DNA from: an uncultured Campylobacterales bacterium
GTDB taxonomy: Bacteria > Campylobacterota > Campylobacteria > Campylobacterales > Arcobacteraceae
Assembly (NCBI GenBank): GCA_947503785.1
Contig: CANNFB010000007.1
Span: 1 to 64,000, forward strand
Length of the DNA: 64,000 nucleotides
Direction of reading: 5' to 3'
A program made the translations under genes and the position numbers. Shown here one piece after another: positions 1 to 8,799 of this stretch. Numbering within the stretch: position 1 is the first letter of the stretch; the number at the start of each line of letters is the position of its first letter. Below the pieces are notes generated by a model that saw only the letters and a program-made list of their open reading frames with translations, was not told where the DNA came from and did not search any database.

Positions 1-161
1 ATTTGGTTTGGTTTATAGTTTAAGAGGTTTAGTCGGGCTTTTATGTTTTGTGTTATTTGCGGACGGAGGGCTTTTAGTTCATTTGGTATTATATCATTTA
101 GGGTGTCTTCTATTTTATCACTTAGATTGTTTTTTATATTATTTACTAGTTGTTCTGACAA
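1..161 (-). CDS. N-terminal part of an unidentified protein (truncated by window edge)
   Basis: An open frame of 53 codons runs off the left edge. It begins with a TTG codon at 161-159, preceded at normal distance by AAAGG, and reads MSEQLVNNIKNNL and onward as a charged, probably helical segment without signal peptide or membrane segment. It lies downstream of the proC/pseudopilin operon on the same strand, about 60 bases after the last pilin-like gene, so it may belong to the same transcript. I do not recognise the family. The plus-strand open frame over the same bases is hydrophobic only because it is the complement of this A-rich coding strand. Confidence 0.6.
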   Translation of the reverse strand, partial: MSEQLVNNIKNNLSDKIEDTLNDIIPNELKALRPQITQNIKARLNLLNYKPNQ

Positions 162-219
162 AACTAACCTTTAATGTTATTTTTTGTCATTATAATATCT
201 AAAATTATTTAAAATTAGG

Positions 220-543
220 TTATTTTATTATCTTTTCATGTATTGAAATATCAAACTTTTTTGATTTTACAAAGAAATCAATTTCAAAAGAGTTTGTTTT
301 CTTTTTAATAAGTGCGTAAATTTCAAAAAAATTATCTTCTATAGTTAAATGGTTTATATTCTTCAAATCAATAGACTTTATATATGCCTTTAAAAACTCT
401 TTATGGTTTTTTGCTTGGAGATATAAATACTGGTTTTGTAAATTTGTATTTCTTAAGGATTTTGTTTCTAATATAGAAACTGCTAAATATGAAAAAATAG
501 CTAATAGAAATATTGTGATTAGTAAAGAAAAGGATTTCTTCAT
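220..543 (-). CDS. Pilin-like membrane-anchored protein, last gene of proC operon
   Basis: This 107-residue protein has one N-terminal hydrophobic helix (SFSLLITIFLLAIFSYLAV) followed by a soluble, Lys/Asn/Ile-rich domain, the layout of a minor pseudopilin. It lacks a clear prepilin peptidase motif with Glu at position +5, so processing is uncertain. The start is chosen at the ATG at 543-541, because the stop of the preceding gene overlaps it as ATGA; an upstream in-frame ATG at 558 lies inside the previous gene. Its neighbours are two better pseudopilin candidates, so a role in a DNA-uptake or secretion pseudopilus is inferred from position only. Confidence 0.65.
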   Translation of the reverse strand: MKKSFSLLITIFLLAIFSYLAVSILETKSLRNTNLQNQYLYLQAKNHKEFLKAYIKSIDLKNINHLTIEDNFFEIYALIKKKTNSFEIDFFVKSKKFDISIHEKIIK

Positions 544-884
544 ATTGATATATTCCATTTTTGTTTTACTTTATTACTTACTTTTATAGAAATTTCATAA
601 TATGTTACTTTTTTTAATATAGCAAATTCATTTACATTTTGAAGCAAAATATTTTTATCAAAATAAAGTGTATTATTTTTAAAACTTAGCTTTTCTTTTA
701 AATCTTTATTATTCTTTTGCAAAAATATTTTTGTTGATAATAAATCCAATTTTAGTATTTCAATATTTTGCATATCTTTATTTGTTTGAAACAACTCTTT
801 TGAAAAGTATGCAGTGTTGATTATAACTATCGCTGAAATTAAAATACTTAAAATAACTTCTAGAAGTGTAAAACTATTTCTCAT
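540..884 (-). CDS. Type II/IV pseudopilin-like protein
   Basis: The 114-residue product begins MRNSFTLLEVILSILISAIV. This is a prepilin-like N-terminus, in which a short charged leader is followed by FTLLE with the conserved Glu five residues into the mature protein, then a hydrophobic helix of about 20 residues. The rest is a small soluble domain without recognised motif. Such proteins are processed by a prepilin peptidase and assemble in the inner membrane. It overlaps the preceding gene by 11 bases and the following one by 4, so all are probably translated together. Competence or type II secretion are both possible roles. Confidence 0.75.
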   Translation of the reverse strand: MRNSFTLLEVILSILISAIVIINTAYFSKELFQTNKDMQNIEILKLDLLSTKIFLQKNNKDLKEKLSFKNNTLYFDKNILLQNVNEFAILKKVTYYEISIKVSNKVKQKWNISI

Positions 885-1161
885 ATTTAAAAATCTTTAT
901 TTCGTTATTTTTAAAGGTGTGTTTTTTAACTAGTACTTCTTCTTTTTGATTCTGATTTTTGATGATAGTGATTTTTACATTACTTGTAGAAAAAGAATCG
1001 AAATTATTTGAGTCAAATTTGTTCTCTAGGGTATTTAGTAAGTTTGAAGTATTTATTGCTTCTTCATCATAATAAGAGGAGTTTAAAAATCCACTTATTA
1101 TGATTATAAGAATTGTAATACTTAATAAAGTTTCAAATAGAGTAAAACTATTTTTTACCAA
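874..1161 (-). CDS. Pseudopilin-like protein, possible competence protein CtsT counterpart
   Basis: The product (95 residues) reads MVKNSFTLFETLLSITILII, with the prepilin motif FTLFE and a hydrophobic helix to about residue 25, then a small domain ending in charged residues. The start is a TTG at 1161-1159 inside the end of proC, giving a 14-base overlap, so translation is likely coupled. In Campylobacter jejuni, as I recall, proC is followed by ctsT, a small protein needed for natural transformation, and the same neighbours (lon, BamD-like gene) occur here. The assignment to CtsT rests on that gene order and the motif, not on an alignment. Confidence 0.7.
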   Translation of the reverse strand: MVKNSFTLFETLLSITILIIIISGFLNSSYYDEEAINTSNLLNTLENKFDSNNFDSFSTSNVKITIIKNQNQKEEVLVKKHTFKNNEIKIFKYEK

Positions 1162-1912
1162 GTTCTACGGCTTTATCGTATGCTGCACTGATTGCTTCAA
1201 TCATTGCAGATCTTACTGCATGTTCTTCTAGTTTTGCATAACCAGCAGCTGTTGTTCCTCCTGGACTCATAACTGAATCTTTAATAATTGCAGGATGAGA
1301 TTGTTCTAATAATGATGCAGTTCCTGAGAATAAACCTTGAACTAATTCTCGACTTAGTCTTCTCTCTAATCCAGCATTTACAGCTCCATCAGTTATAGCT
1401 TCAGCAATAAGTGCAAGGAATGCAGGACCAGAACCTGCAATTGCTGTTGCAATATCAAGTTGATTTTCTGTATTTACCCATAATGTTTTACCAATTGAAG
1501 AACAAATTTCAAGTGCGATGTTTTTTGCTTCATTATCACCTGTTATTGTTGTCATTGAATTTTGAACAGATGCTGCAATATTGGGCATTGTTCTTACATA
1601 ATATTTTGATTTGATTTGTTTTTTTAAAGAAGATAGCGTTGTTCCCGCTAATATTGATAATAATACATTAGCCTCTCCTGTAAGTCTAGCCGATACACTT
1701 TGTAAAGCATAAGGTTTTACACAAAATATTACATTTTTCCCTTGTATATTTTCTTGATCATCTAATGTTTTAAATGTAATTTCTGGTATTTTTTCTTGAA
1801 TAGCCTTTAGTTTACTTTCGTCTCTTCCAACTATCTCAACTTCGTGATTTTTTACTAATCCTCGAGCTAAAGATTGAGCCATAATTCCGTTACCAATTAA
1901 AGTAAGTTTCAT
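1148..1912 (-). CDS. proC: Pyrroline-5-carboxylate reductase
   Basis: The 254-residue enzyme catalyses the last step of proline synthesis, the NAD(P)H-dependent reduction of 1-pyrroline-5-carboxylate. The N-terminus MKLTLIGNGIMAQSLARGL holds the Rossmann dinucleotide-binding motif (GNGIMA, residues 7-12). The C-terminal half carries the family signature around AGSGPAFLALIAEA and the MSPGGTTAAGYAKLEEH stretch that forms the substrate site and dimer. Length is near the usual 260-280. It is the first gene of a minus-strand operon with three pilin-like genes; this pairing looks accidental in function but is conserved in Campylobacter as far as I recall. Confidence 0.96.
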   Translation of the reverse strand: MKLTLIGNGIMAQSLARGLVKNHEVEIVGRDESKLKAIQEKIPEITFKTLDDQENIQGKNVIFCVKPYALQSVSARLTGEANVLLSILAGTTLSSLKKQIKSKYYVRTMPNIAASVQNSMTTITGDNEAKNIALEICSSIGKTLWVNTENQLDIATAIAGSGPAFLALIAEAITDGAVNAGLERRLSRELVQGLFSGTASLLEQSHPAIIKDSVMSPGGTTAAGYAKLEEHAVRSAMIEAISAAYDKAVELGKK

Positions 1913-2006
1913 AAAATTGCCTTTTAAATTATTTTAAATAATTATAGCAGATATTTCCTAAGCAAGTATTAGATAAAATACCATCTTTATAATAAAGGAT
2001 ATTTAG

Positions 2007-2663
2007 ATGATTAATAACTCAAAAATTAAAAGTTTATTATTAGTAATTACTTCAATATTTGTTTTTACAGCATGTTCAAGTAAAAACGAAGTGTCAGAGT
2101 ATAATAAGCCAGCGCTTTATTGGTACAACAAAATGTTAACACAAATTTCAAGAGGTGATTTAGATCAAGCTGATGATACCTATACATCTTTAGAAAGTGA
2201 ACATAGAAATTCACCACTGATTGCTACGTCTTTACTTATTTTAGTAAATTCACATATTGATGAAGAAGAATACTCTTTAGCAAACTTTTATTTAGATGAA
2301 TATATCAAAAGATTTGCACTTAGCAAAAATATTGATTATGCTAGATATTTAAAAATTAAAGCAAACTTTTTAGGTTTTTCATATCAGTTAAGAGATCAAG
2401 AGCTAATAGAAAATACAATTAAAGATGTTGCAGATTTTAAAGTGAAATATAGAAATTCACCTTATATGCCTTTAGTTGATACAATAAATGCAAGATTATA
2501 TATGGCAAAAGCCTCATTAGACTTATCAATTGCAAAGCTATATGAGAAAAAAGACAAAAAAGTAGCAGCAGCTTTTTATAATGAAAAAGTTAAAGAATCT
2601 TGGATTAATCCAAAAGAAATTGAACCTGTTAATGTTCCATATTACAGATCACTTTTCGAATAA
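2007..2663 (+). CDS. bamD: Outer membrane assembly lipoprotein BamD
   Basis: This 218-residue protein has a lipoprotein signal: a hydrophobic stretch from about residue 10 followed by the lipobox TACSS with the lipidated Cys at 23. The mature part is built from helical TPR-like repeats (for example ALYWYNKMLTQISRGDLDQA and EYSLANFYLDEYIKRF), as in BamD, the helper lipoprotein of the BAM complex that inserts beta-barrel proteins in the outer membrane. AAAGGA at 1995-2000 is the ribosome binding site. Its position directly before lon is shared with Campylobacter. It is divergent from proC. Confidence 0.88.
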   Translation: MINNSKIKSLLLVITSIFVFTACSSKNEVSEYNKPALYWYNKMLTQISRGDLDQADDTYTSLESEHRNSPLIATSLLILVNSHIDEEEYSLANFYLDEYIKRFALSKNIDYARYLKIKANFLGFSYQLRDQELIENTIKDVADFKVKYRNSPYMPLVDTINARLYMAKASLDLSIAKLYEKKDKKVAAAFYNEKVKESWINPKEIEPVNVPYYRSLFE

Positions 2664-2691
2664 ATATAATAAATTTTAGGAGCCAGACTAC

Positions 2692-5109
2692 ATGGAATTA
2701 GAAAATTACGATAAATTTCCACAAGATATACCCTTAATAATTGAAGATGAAATATTTTTATACCCATTTATGATTGCACCACTTTTTTTAAGTAATGAAG
2801 ATAATATTAAAGCAGTTGAATATGCGATTGAAAATAATAAACTAGTAATAGTTGCAGTTTCAAAACAAGGTAATGAAGACAAAAGAGAAAAAGATTCTTT
2901 TTATGATGTTGGTGTTATTGGAAATATCATGAGAAAGGTATCTTTACCAGATGGTAAAATAAAAGTACTTTTTCAAGGATTAGCTAAAGGAAGTATAAAA
3001 GAGTTTAATGAAGAAAACTCACTTTTTACAAGTGTTGATATTTTAGAAAATAAAGCGTTTAATGAAGAAAATGTTAAATCTATTATTTCAGTTTTAATTG
3101 AACAAATCAAAAAACTTTCAAGACTTAATGCAAAATTTCCAGCTGATTTAATTAAAACAATTGAAGAAAATGATGATGCGGTTAGAATTGCTGATCTAAT
3201 CTCTTCTGTTTTAAAAGTAAAAAAAGATGAAGCTTATCTTTTATTTGCACAAACAGATATCGAAATAAGATTATTAGATATTATTGAAGTAGTAAAAAAA
3301 GAGATTGAATCATATAAAATTCAAAAAGAGATTACACAGAAAGTAAACTCAAAGATTGAAAAAACTCATAAAGACTACTTCTTAAAAGAACAAGTAAAAG
3401 CTATTAATAAAGAGCTTGGTAATGATAATAAAAAAGATGAAGAGATTAAGTCTTATAAAAAAAGACTTAAAAAAATAAAAAAACATATGCCAAAAGATGG
3501 ATATAAAGAAGTAAAAAAACAAATTGAAAAACTTGGACGAATGCACCAAGATTCACCTGATGCTTCGCTTTTACAAACTTATATTGAGCAAGTATTAGAT
3601 ATTCCTTTTGGAAAATTTGCAAATGATGAAATTTCTGTTGCTAATGTTGAAGATCAATTAAATAAAGATCATTATTCACTATTTAAAGCAAAAGAGCGAA
3701 TTTCTGAATTCTTTGCAGTTAAAGAATTACTTGAAAAAAGAAAAGTTGAAAACTTAAAAACAAGAGGAACTGTTTTATGTTTTGTTGGACCTCCCGGTGT
3801 TGGTAAAACTTCACTTGCAAACTCAATTTCAAAAGCACTTAAAAGACCACTTGTAAGAATTGCACTTGGTGGAATGGAAGATGTAAATGAATTAAGAGGG
3901 CATAGAAGAACTTATGTTGGAGCAATGCCAGGACGTTTAGTAAAAGGTCTAATTGACGCAAAAACAATGAATCCAGTTATGGTTTTAGATGAGATTGATA
4001 AACTAGGAGCAAATCACAGAGGTGATCCAACTGCTGTTATGTTAGAGATTTTAGATCCTGAACAAAATAATGAGTTTCGAGATTTATACTTAAATTTCCC
4101 AATTGACTTATCTCAAACTATATTTGTTTCAACTGCAAATGATGCTAGAAGAATTCCAGCACCATTAAGAGATAGAATGGAATTTATTGAAATTTCATCT
4201 TATACTCCTAATGAAAAATACCATATTGCTAAAGATTATCTAATTCCTCAAGAGCTAGAAAAACATGGACTTAAAAAATCTGAAATATCTTTAAGTAAGG
4301 CAACAATTGAATTAATTATTGCTAAATATACAAGAGAAGCAGGGGTAAGAAACTTACGTAGAGTATTCTCTAAACTATTTAGAAAGGCTGTTAAAAAAAT
4401 ATTAAGTGATGATACTTTAACAAAAGTAACAATTTCTACTAAGAATTTAAAATCATACTTAGATAATCCTATTTTTGAAATAGACCCAGCTGATAAGAAA
4501 AACTCAATCGGTATTGCAAACGGACTAGCATGGACTGCTGTTGGTGGAGATGTTTTAAAAAGTGAAGCTATTAAGTTAAAAGGTAAGGGACTATTATCTG
4601 TTACTGGTAACTTAGGTGATGTTATGAAAGAATCATCTAGAATTTCTTATTCAGTTGTAAAAGTTTTAATTGATAATGGAAGTTTAAAAATTGATAATTC
4701 AATTATTCCAAAAACAGTAAAAGAAAAAGAAGATAAAACACAATTAGATTCAAGTGAAGTTTATAAAAGATTTGATATTCACTTACATATCCCAGCTGGA
4801 GCAACGCCAAAAGATGGACCTAGTGCTGGTATTACAATGGCTTTAACTATTGCATCAGTTTTATGTGAAAGAGAAATTAAATCAGATATTGCAATGACAG
4901 GAGAGCTTACTCTTTCTGGAAAAGTTTTACCTATTGGTGGTTTAAAAGAGAAATTAATTGCAGCATTTAAAGCAAAAATGACAAAAGCTTTAATTCCTAG
5001 AAAAAACTATGAAAGAGATTTAGAAGATATCCCTGAAGAAGTTAAAAAAGCTATGGAAATTATTCCTGTTGATATTATAGAAGATGTTTTAAAAGAGGCA
5101 TTAGTTTAA
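2692..5109 (+). CDS. lon: ATP-dependent protease Lon
   Basis: The 805-residue protein has all Lon parts in order: an N-terminal substrate-binding domain (about 10-200), a coiled-coil middle, an AAA+ module with Walker A GPPGVGKT (366-373) and Walker B VMVLDEID (429-436), and the C-terminal protease with catalytic Ser711 in DGPSAG and Lys754 in GGLKEK, the expected 43 residues apart. It degrades misfolded and regulatory proteins in the cytoplasm. AGGAG lies ten bases before the ATG. It follows bamD by 28 bases and probably shares its transcript; no HspR/CIRCE-type site was recognised. Confidence 0.98.
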   Translation: MELENYDKFPQDIPLIIEDEIFLYPFMIAPLFLSNEDNIKAVEYAIENNKLVIVAVSKQGNEDKREKDSFYDVGVIGNIMRKVSLPDGKIKVLFQGLAKGSIKEFNEENSLFTSVDILENKAFNEENVKSIISVLIEQIKKLSRLNAKFPADLIKTIEENDDAVRIADLISSVLKVKKDEAYLLFAQTDIEIRLLDIIEVVKKEIESYKIQKEITQKVNSKIEKTHKDYFLKEQVKAINKELGNDNKKDEEIKSYKKRLKKIKKHMPKDGYKEVKKQIEKLGRMHQDSPDASLLQTYIEQVLDIPFGKFANDEISVANVEDQLNKDHYSLFKAKERISEFFAVKELLEKRKVENLKTRGTVLCFVGPPGVGKTSLANSISKALKRPLVRIALGGMEDVNELRGHRRTYVGAMPGRLVKGLIDAKTMNPVMVLDEIDKLGANHRGDPTAVMLEILDPEQNNEFRDLYLNFPIDLSQTIFVSTANDARRIPAPLRDRMEFIEISSYTPNEKYHIAKDYLIPQELEKHGLKKSEISLSKATIELIIAKYTREAGVRNLRRVFSKLFRKAVKKILSDDTLTKVTISTKNLKSYLDNPIFEIDPADKKNSIGIANGLAWTAVGGDVLKSEAIKLKGKGLLSVTGNLGDVMKESSRISYSVVKVLIDNGSLKIDNSIIPKTVKEKEDKTQLDSSEVYKRFDIHLHIPAGATPKDGPSAGITMALTIASVLCEREIKSDIAMTGELTLSGKVLPIGGLKEKLIAAFKAKMTKALIPRKNYERDLEDIPEEVKKAMEIIPVDIIEDVLKEALV

Positions 5110-5118
5110 GAATTATTA

Positions 5119-5730
5119 ATGAAAAGAAATAGAAGACAAAGTACAATAATAAACAACTTTTTTACTTTGGCTTCTATTATTATGATTACTATTACCTTAG
5201 TAATTTATATGAAATATATACAAGTTGAGGAACCAAGTCCTGATTCTAAAGATGAGTATATGAAAAAAGAAAAAGTAACTCCCCTAGAGTGTGAAGACGA
5301 AACTTCAAAATCAAAACTATTTAATCAAAAACTTTTAAATAAGTCATTAGAAGCTTTACGTAAAGGTTATTATAAACTTGATGGTGGACATGTTAAAGCT
5401 TTAAGTTCTAAGTCTATTATTGAAGAGTTTATTTCAATATCTCAAGCCAATGAATATTTTACCAAAGCTATAAAAATTCCTGCAAAAAAAGATATTCAAA
5501 AGTTTTTAACAATTAATTATGAAATTATTGAAACTGATAAAGATAAAAAAATAGATTTAAAAAAAGAAAATAAGTTTAAATCAGGAACTATAAGAACTTC
5601 TTTTAGAGCAAATGCTATAGAGATTTTTATATTTTCAAAAGATTTTAAATTTTATGATAAAAATGAAATACAATCTATAATTGATTGTACTATAAAGGTA
5701 TATAAAAATAATGCTAAAAAATATAAGTAA
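5119..5730 (+). CDS. Single-pass membrane protein of unknown function
   Basis: The product is 203 residues with a basic N-terminus (MKRNRRQS), one transmembrane helix at about residues 15-32, and a periplasmic or cytoplasmic domain rich in Lys, Asp and Glu, including a pair of cysteines (about residues 55 and 191). No family was recognised. It starts 9 bases after the lon stop with no strong ribosome binding site, and its end overlaps the rhomboid gene by 20 bases, so lon, this gene and the rhomboid gene are probably one translationally coupled unit. It could be a partner or substrate of the rhomboid protease, but this is only suggested by the overlap. Confidence 0.7.
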   Translation: MKRNRRQSTIINNFFTLASIIMITITLVIYMKYIQVEEPSPDSKDEYMKKEKVTPLECEDETSKSKLFNQKLLNKSLEALRKGYYKLDGGHVKALSSKSIIEEFISISQANEYFTKAIKIPAKKDIQKFLTINYEIIETDKDKKIDLKKENKFKSGTIRTSFRANAIEIFIFSKDFKFYDKNEIQSIIDCTIKVYKNNAKKYK

Positions 5731-6250
5731 AAAAGATTTCACAGCTACAAATATAATTATAATTATCACAATTTTAATGTATATTTTTCAAATAAATTTA
5801 CAAAATGGTGGCTTATATTTAGGTCTTAATATGTATATGCTAATTGCCGATTTTTGGTGGCAACCTCTTTCTTCTATGTTTGCTCATGGTGGATTAGGGC
5901 ATTTGGGTATGAATATGTTTGTTTTATATCAATTTGGTTCACTAATTGAACGTGGACGTGGGGCTAAAGAGTTAATTTATGTATATTTTATTTGTGGTAT
6001 TTTAACTTCTCTAGGTTCTTTTGCCTATGTTTATTATTTAGATCAATCTGTAAATATAGTAGGAGCTTCAGGAGCTATTTCTGCACTTTTAGGATATGTA
6101 GCTTACTATGATAAAGCTCAAAGAAGTGGAATTATTACTTGGGTGTTACTAATCTCTGTTGCTCCACTTTTACTTGGACTTCCAATTGCTTGGTATGCTC
6201 ACTTCATAGGTTTAGCTTTAGGCTTTATTTATGCATTAATTAGAAAATAA
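5711..6250 (+). CDS. Rhomboid-family intramembrane serine protease
   Basis: This 179-residue integral membrane protein has about six hydrophobic helices. The catalytic dyad of the family is present: Ser120 in GASG and His164 in WYAHFIG. The second helix carries HGGLGHLGMN (His59, His64, Asn68), matching the conserved HxxxxHxxxN region of rhomboids. It cleaves transmembrane segments of other proteins within the inner membrane; the substrate cannot be told from the sequence. The start overlaps the previous gene by 20 bases, suggesting coupled translation. Confidence 0.93.
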   Translation: MLKNISKKDFTATNIIIIITILMYIFQINLQNGGLYLGLNMYMLIADFWWQPLSSMFAHGGLGHLGMNMFVLYQFGSLIERGRGAKELIYVYFICGILTSLGSFAYVYYLDQSVNIVGASGAISALLGYVAYYDKAQRSGIITWVLLISVAPLLLGLPIAWYAHFIGLALGFIYALIRK

Positions 6251-6265
6251 AAGGAATAAAATCAC

Positions 6266-7126
6266 ATGGCATCAGGATTTTTCGCTCTATTAGACGATCT
6301 TGCTATTTTAGCAGATGATATAGCCCTTAGTACAAAAATAGCTACACAAAAAACAGCAGGTATTTTAGGGGATGATTTAGCAGTAAATGCTGAAAAAGCG
6401 ACTGGTTTTAAACAAGATAGAGAACTAAAAGTTATTTGGGAAATTACAAAAGGATCTTTAAAAAATAAAGCTATTATTCTGCCTATTTCTTTTATTTTAA
6501 GTGCAATCGCTCCTTGGACAATTCCTATCATACTTGTTTTTGGTGGTTTATATCTTCTTTATGAAGGTGCTGAAAAAATAGAAGAATACTTTCATAAAAA
6601 ATCACATACAAAAGAAGATGAAGAGGTATTAAAAAACTCTACAAATGAAGATGTTATTGCTATTGAAAAAGAAAAGATTAAATCAGCGGTAATTACAGAT
6701 TTTATTTTATCTGTTGAGATTGTAATACTTGCTTTAGGAACAGTTTTAGATAAGCCTTTGATTACTCAGATTATTTCAACAACGATTGTTGCTTTAGTAG
6801 CTACTTTTGGTGTATATGGAATAGTTGCTTTAATAGTTCGTATTGATAATTTAGGCTTTTATTTAATAAAAAAAGAAAAAGTAAGTTTAGGAAACTTTTT
6901 CATTGCTTTAATGCCAAAACTAATAAAAACTTTATCTATAGTTGGAACTATTGCTATGATTTTAGTAGGTGGTGGAATTCTATCTCATAATATTGAGTTT
7001 GTGCATCATTTATTTATAAGTGCTATTCCTGCAATTTTAAATGAATTTGTAATAGGTTTAATAGTTGGATTTATCGTTTTATTTGTGATAACTAGAATTA
7101 AAAGTTTTAAGAAAAAAATGGCTTAG
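6266..7126 (+). CDS. DUF808 (YedI-like) inner membrane protein
   Basis: The 286-residue protein begins MASGFFALLDDLAILADDIA, the characteristic opening of the DUF808/YedI family, followed by GILGDDLAVNAEKATGF. It has several transmembrane helices (about residues 75-95, 145-165, 170-195, 225-245, 255-280). The function of this family is not known; members are found as isolated genes in many proteobacteria. AAAGGAA precedes the ATG by about 8 bases. It follows the rhomboid gene by 15 bases and may be the last gene of the lon transcript. Confidence 0.93.
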   Translation: MASGFFALLDDLAILADDIALSTKIATQKTAGILGDDLAVNAEKATGFKQDRELKVIWEITKGSLKNKAIILPISFILSAIAPWTIPIILVFGGLYLLYEGAEKIEEYFHKKSHTKEDEEVLKNSTNEDVIAIEKEKIKSAVITDFILSVEIVILALGTVLDKPLITQIISTTIVALVATFGVYGIVALIVRIDNLGFYLIKKEKVSLGNFFIALMPKLIKTLSIVGTIAMILVGGGILSHNIEFVHHLFISAIPAILNEFVIGLIVGFIVLFVITRIKSFKKKMA

Positions 7127-7135
7127 TAATATTTT

Positions 7136-7297
7136 TTATGTTTTCATAAAATAAGTTACTACACCCATTACTGCTAAAACAAATGCTAATGATATAAAGA
7201 TGTCCTTTAGTGTTACTGTTGGATTTAAGATACCACAATAGGGGCATTGTCTTTTTTTTGCTTCGATTTCTCTTTTGCAATTTTTACACTTTACTAT
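7136..7297 (-). CDS. Small zinc-ribbon membrane protein with apparent ATA start codon
   Basis: A 53-codon minus-strand frame encodes a zinc ribbon (CKNC at residues 4-7, CPYC at 18-21) followed by one transmembrane helix (about residues 33-50) and the end YFMKT. The frame has an in-frame stop upstream and no ATG, GTG or TTG before the first Cys pair. An AAGGA ribosome binding site lies at the usual distance before an ATA codon at 7297-7295, which would read (M/I)VKCKNCKREIEAKK. The likely explanation is an ATA start or a mutated ATG. Gene callers that require canonical starts will miss it. It converges with the DUF808 gene. Confidence 0.7.
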   Translation of the reverse strand: MVKCKNCKREIEAKKRQCPYCGILNPTVTLKDIFISLAFVLAVMGVVTYFMKT

Positions 7298-7430
7298 TTT
7301 ATATCCTTTTTAAAGAAAGTGTAAAATAATATCTTTTAAGTGCTATATCTTTACTTAATAATATCTTACTGTTTGTACTTTATTTTTATTGCAATCTGCA
7401 ATAGAAACTAAAACTTTTAAAAATATTCAA

Positions 7431-7436
7431 TATAAT
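7431..7436 (+). promoter_or_regulatory. Probable -10 box for dinB
   Basis: TATAAT lies 26 bases before the dinB start codon, which leaves room for a short leader carrying AGGAG at 7451-7455. No LexA-type site was recognised near it. Confidence 0.45.
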
Positions 7437-7461
7437 AGAGTTTATAAAATAGGAGACTGTA

Positions 7462-8742
7462 TTGTTCATACATTTAGACTTAGATTGCTTTTTCGTATCT
7501 GCTCATAGAACTATTGATTCTAGTTTACTTCATATTCCAGTTGCTGTGGGAGGAAGAAGTAATTTAAATATTTTTTCTAGTAAAAAAGAAATACGAAAAA
7601 TATCATCAAACGAGGGTGCTTTTGTATCTTCTATACTTACAAATGAAGGACAAAAAACTTTCAAAGAGTACTTTGTAGATGAAAATGGAAAAATAAGAGG
7701 AATAATTACAACTTCTTCGTATGAAGCAAGAGCTTATGGTGTAAAAACGGCTATGAGTGTAAACGAAGCTTTAACTTTATGTCCAAAGCTTAAAATGCTT
7801 CCTCCTAATTATCCTTTATATCACGAATTATCAGAAAAATTAAAAAAATTATTAGTAAAAGAAATTCCCCTAGTTGAACAGTTCTCAATTGATGAGTTTT
7901 TTGGTGATTTAAGTGGATATATTGAAGAAAATGAAGTAGTAGAGTTTGCTTATAATTTAAAGAATAAAATACAAGATGAGTTAGGACTTCCAATCTCTAT
8001 TGGTATTGCAAATACAAAATATCTTTCAAAACTAATAACAGAATATGCAAAACCAGATGGTGTTAAATATGTAAGTAAAGATAATGTTGGAAATTTTATA
8101 CGAAATATTCCAATCTCTGAATTTCCTGGGATTGGAAAAGCTTTTCAAGAAAGACTTAAAGGTTATGGGGTTAAGACTTTAGGTGATATAAAAAATAAAA
8201 GGGAGCTTTTTTATTCTTGGAAAAAACCAGGAATTGATTTATATAACCGTGTTTGTGGAATTAGAGATAATAAACTTACAACATTTAGAGAAAAAAAATC
8301 CATTGGAATTGGGCGAACTTTTGATTGTATTTATGACAGAAATGAACTAAGAAGAAGAGTGGCAATCCTCTCACGCTATCTTTGTTTTTTAGTAAAAAAA
8401 TCAAAAGTTAATCCCTTAACTTATGCTATAAAAATTAAGTATGAGTCAAACTTAAAATCAAAAAATTATATAAATGTAAATACGATTTTTAATGAACTAG
8501 ATTTTAAAAACCATATGACAAATCTTTTTTCAAATAATGACACTCATCCAAGTCATGGAGTTGTTCAGTTAAGCATTACTGTTTCAAATTTTGCAAGGGC
8601 AAATGAGTTTACATATAATCTTTTTGAATATGAAGAGGATAGTAAAAAGAGTGCATTAACAAATCAAATGCAAAAGCTAAGAGATAAATATGGTATAGAT
8701 ATTATTAAAACTGCTTTTGAAATTAAAGATGAAAAAAACTAG
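7462..8742 (+). CDS. dinB: Y-family DNA polymerase (DinB/Pol IV type)
   Basis: The 426-residue protein is a translesion DNA polymerase. The N-terminal palm has the metal-binding acidic residues in HLDLDCFFVS (Asp6, Asp8) and in FSIDEFFGD (Asp144, Glu145), then the helix-hairpin-helix region (FPGIGKAFQERLKGYG) and a C-terminal little-finger domain. It is longer than Escherichia coli DinB (351). The start is a TTG at 7462 with AGGAG eight bases before it. It extends past damaged bases at low fidelity; the lesion type cannot be read from the sequence. It stands as a single gene with its own promoter. Confidence 0.93.
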   Translation: MFIHLDLDCFFVSAHRTIDSSLLHIPVAVGGRSNLNIFSSKKEIRKISSNEGAFVSSILTNEGQKTFKEYFVDENGKIRGIITTSSYEARAYGVKTAMSVNEALTLCPKLKMLPPNYPLYHELSEKLKKLLVKEIPLVEQFSIDEFFGDLSGYIEENEVVEFAYNLKNKIQDELGLPISIGIANTKYLSKLITEYAKPDGVKYVSKDNVGNFIRNIPISEFPGIGKAFQERLKGYGVKTLGDIKNKRELFYSWKKPGIDLYNRVCGIRDNKLTTFREKKSIGIGRTFDCIYDRNELRRRVAILSRYLCFLVKKSKVNPLTYAIKIKYESNLKSKNYINVNTIFNELDFKNHMTNLFSNNDTHPSHGVVQLSITVSNFARANEFTYNLFEYEEDSKKSALTNQMQKLRDKYGIDIIKTAFEIKDEKN

Positions 8743-8769
8743 AAAAATTTTTCGTTAATTGTTAAATGC

Positions 8770-8775
8770 TATAAT
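8770..8775 (+). promoter_or_regulatory. Extended -10 promoter box
   Basis: TGCTATAAT, an extended -10 of the type common in Campylobacterota, lies 25 bases before the ATG at 8800. Confidence 0.55.
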
Positions 8776-8799
8776 GATAAAAAATTAATGGGAAACTTA

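Noticed and set aside
8-202. 64-residue hydrophobic plus-strand frame at the left edge
   Set aside because: It is the complement of a minus-strand coding frame with ribosome binding site and normal codon use.
1988-1993. TATAAT as the bamD promoter
   Set aside because: It lies directly before the ribosome binding site, so transcripts from it would start within that site; a promoter further upstream is more likely.
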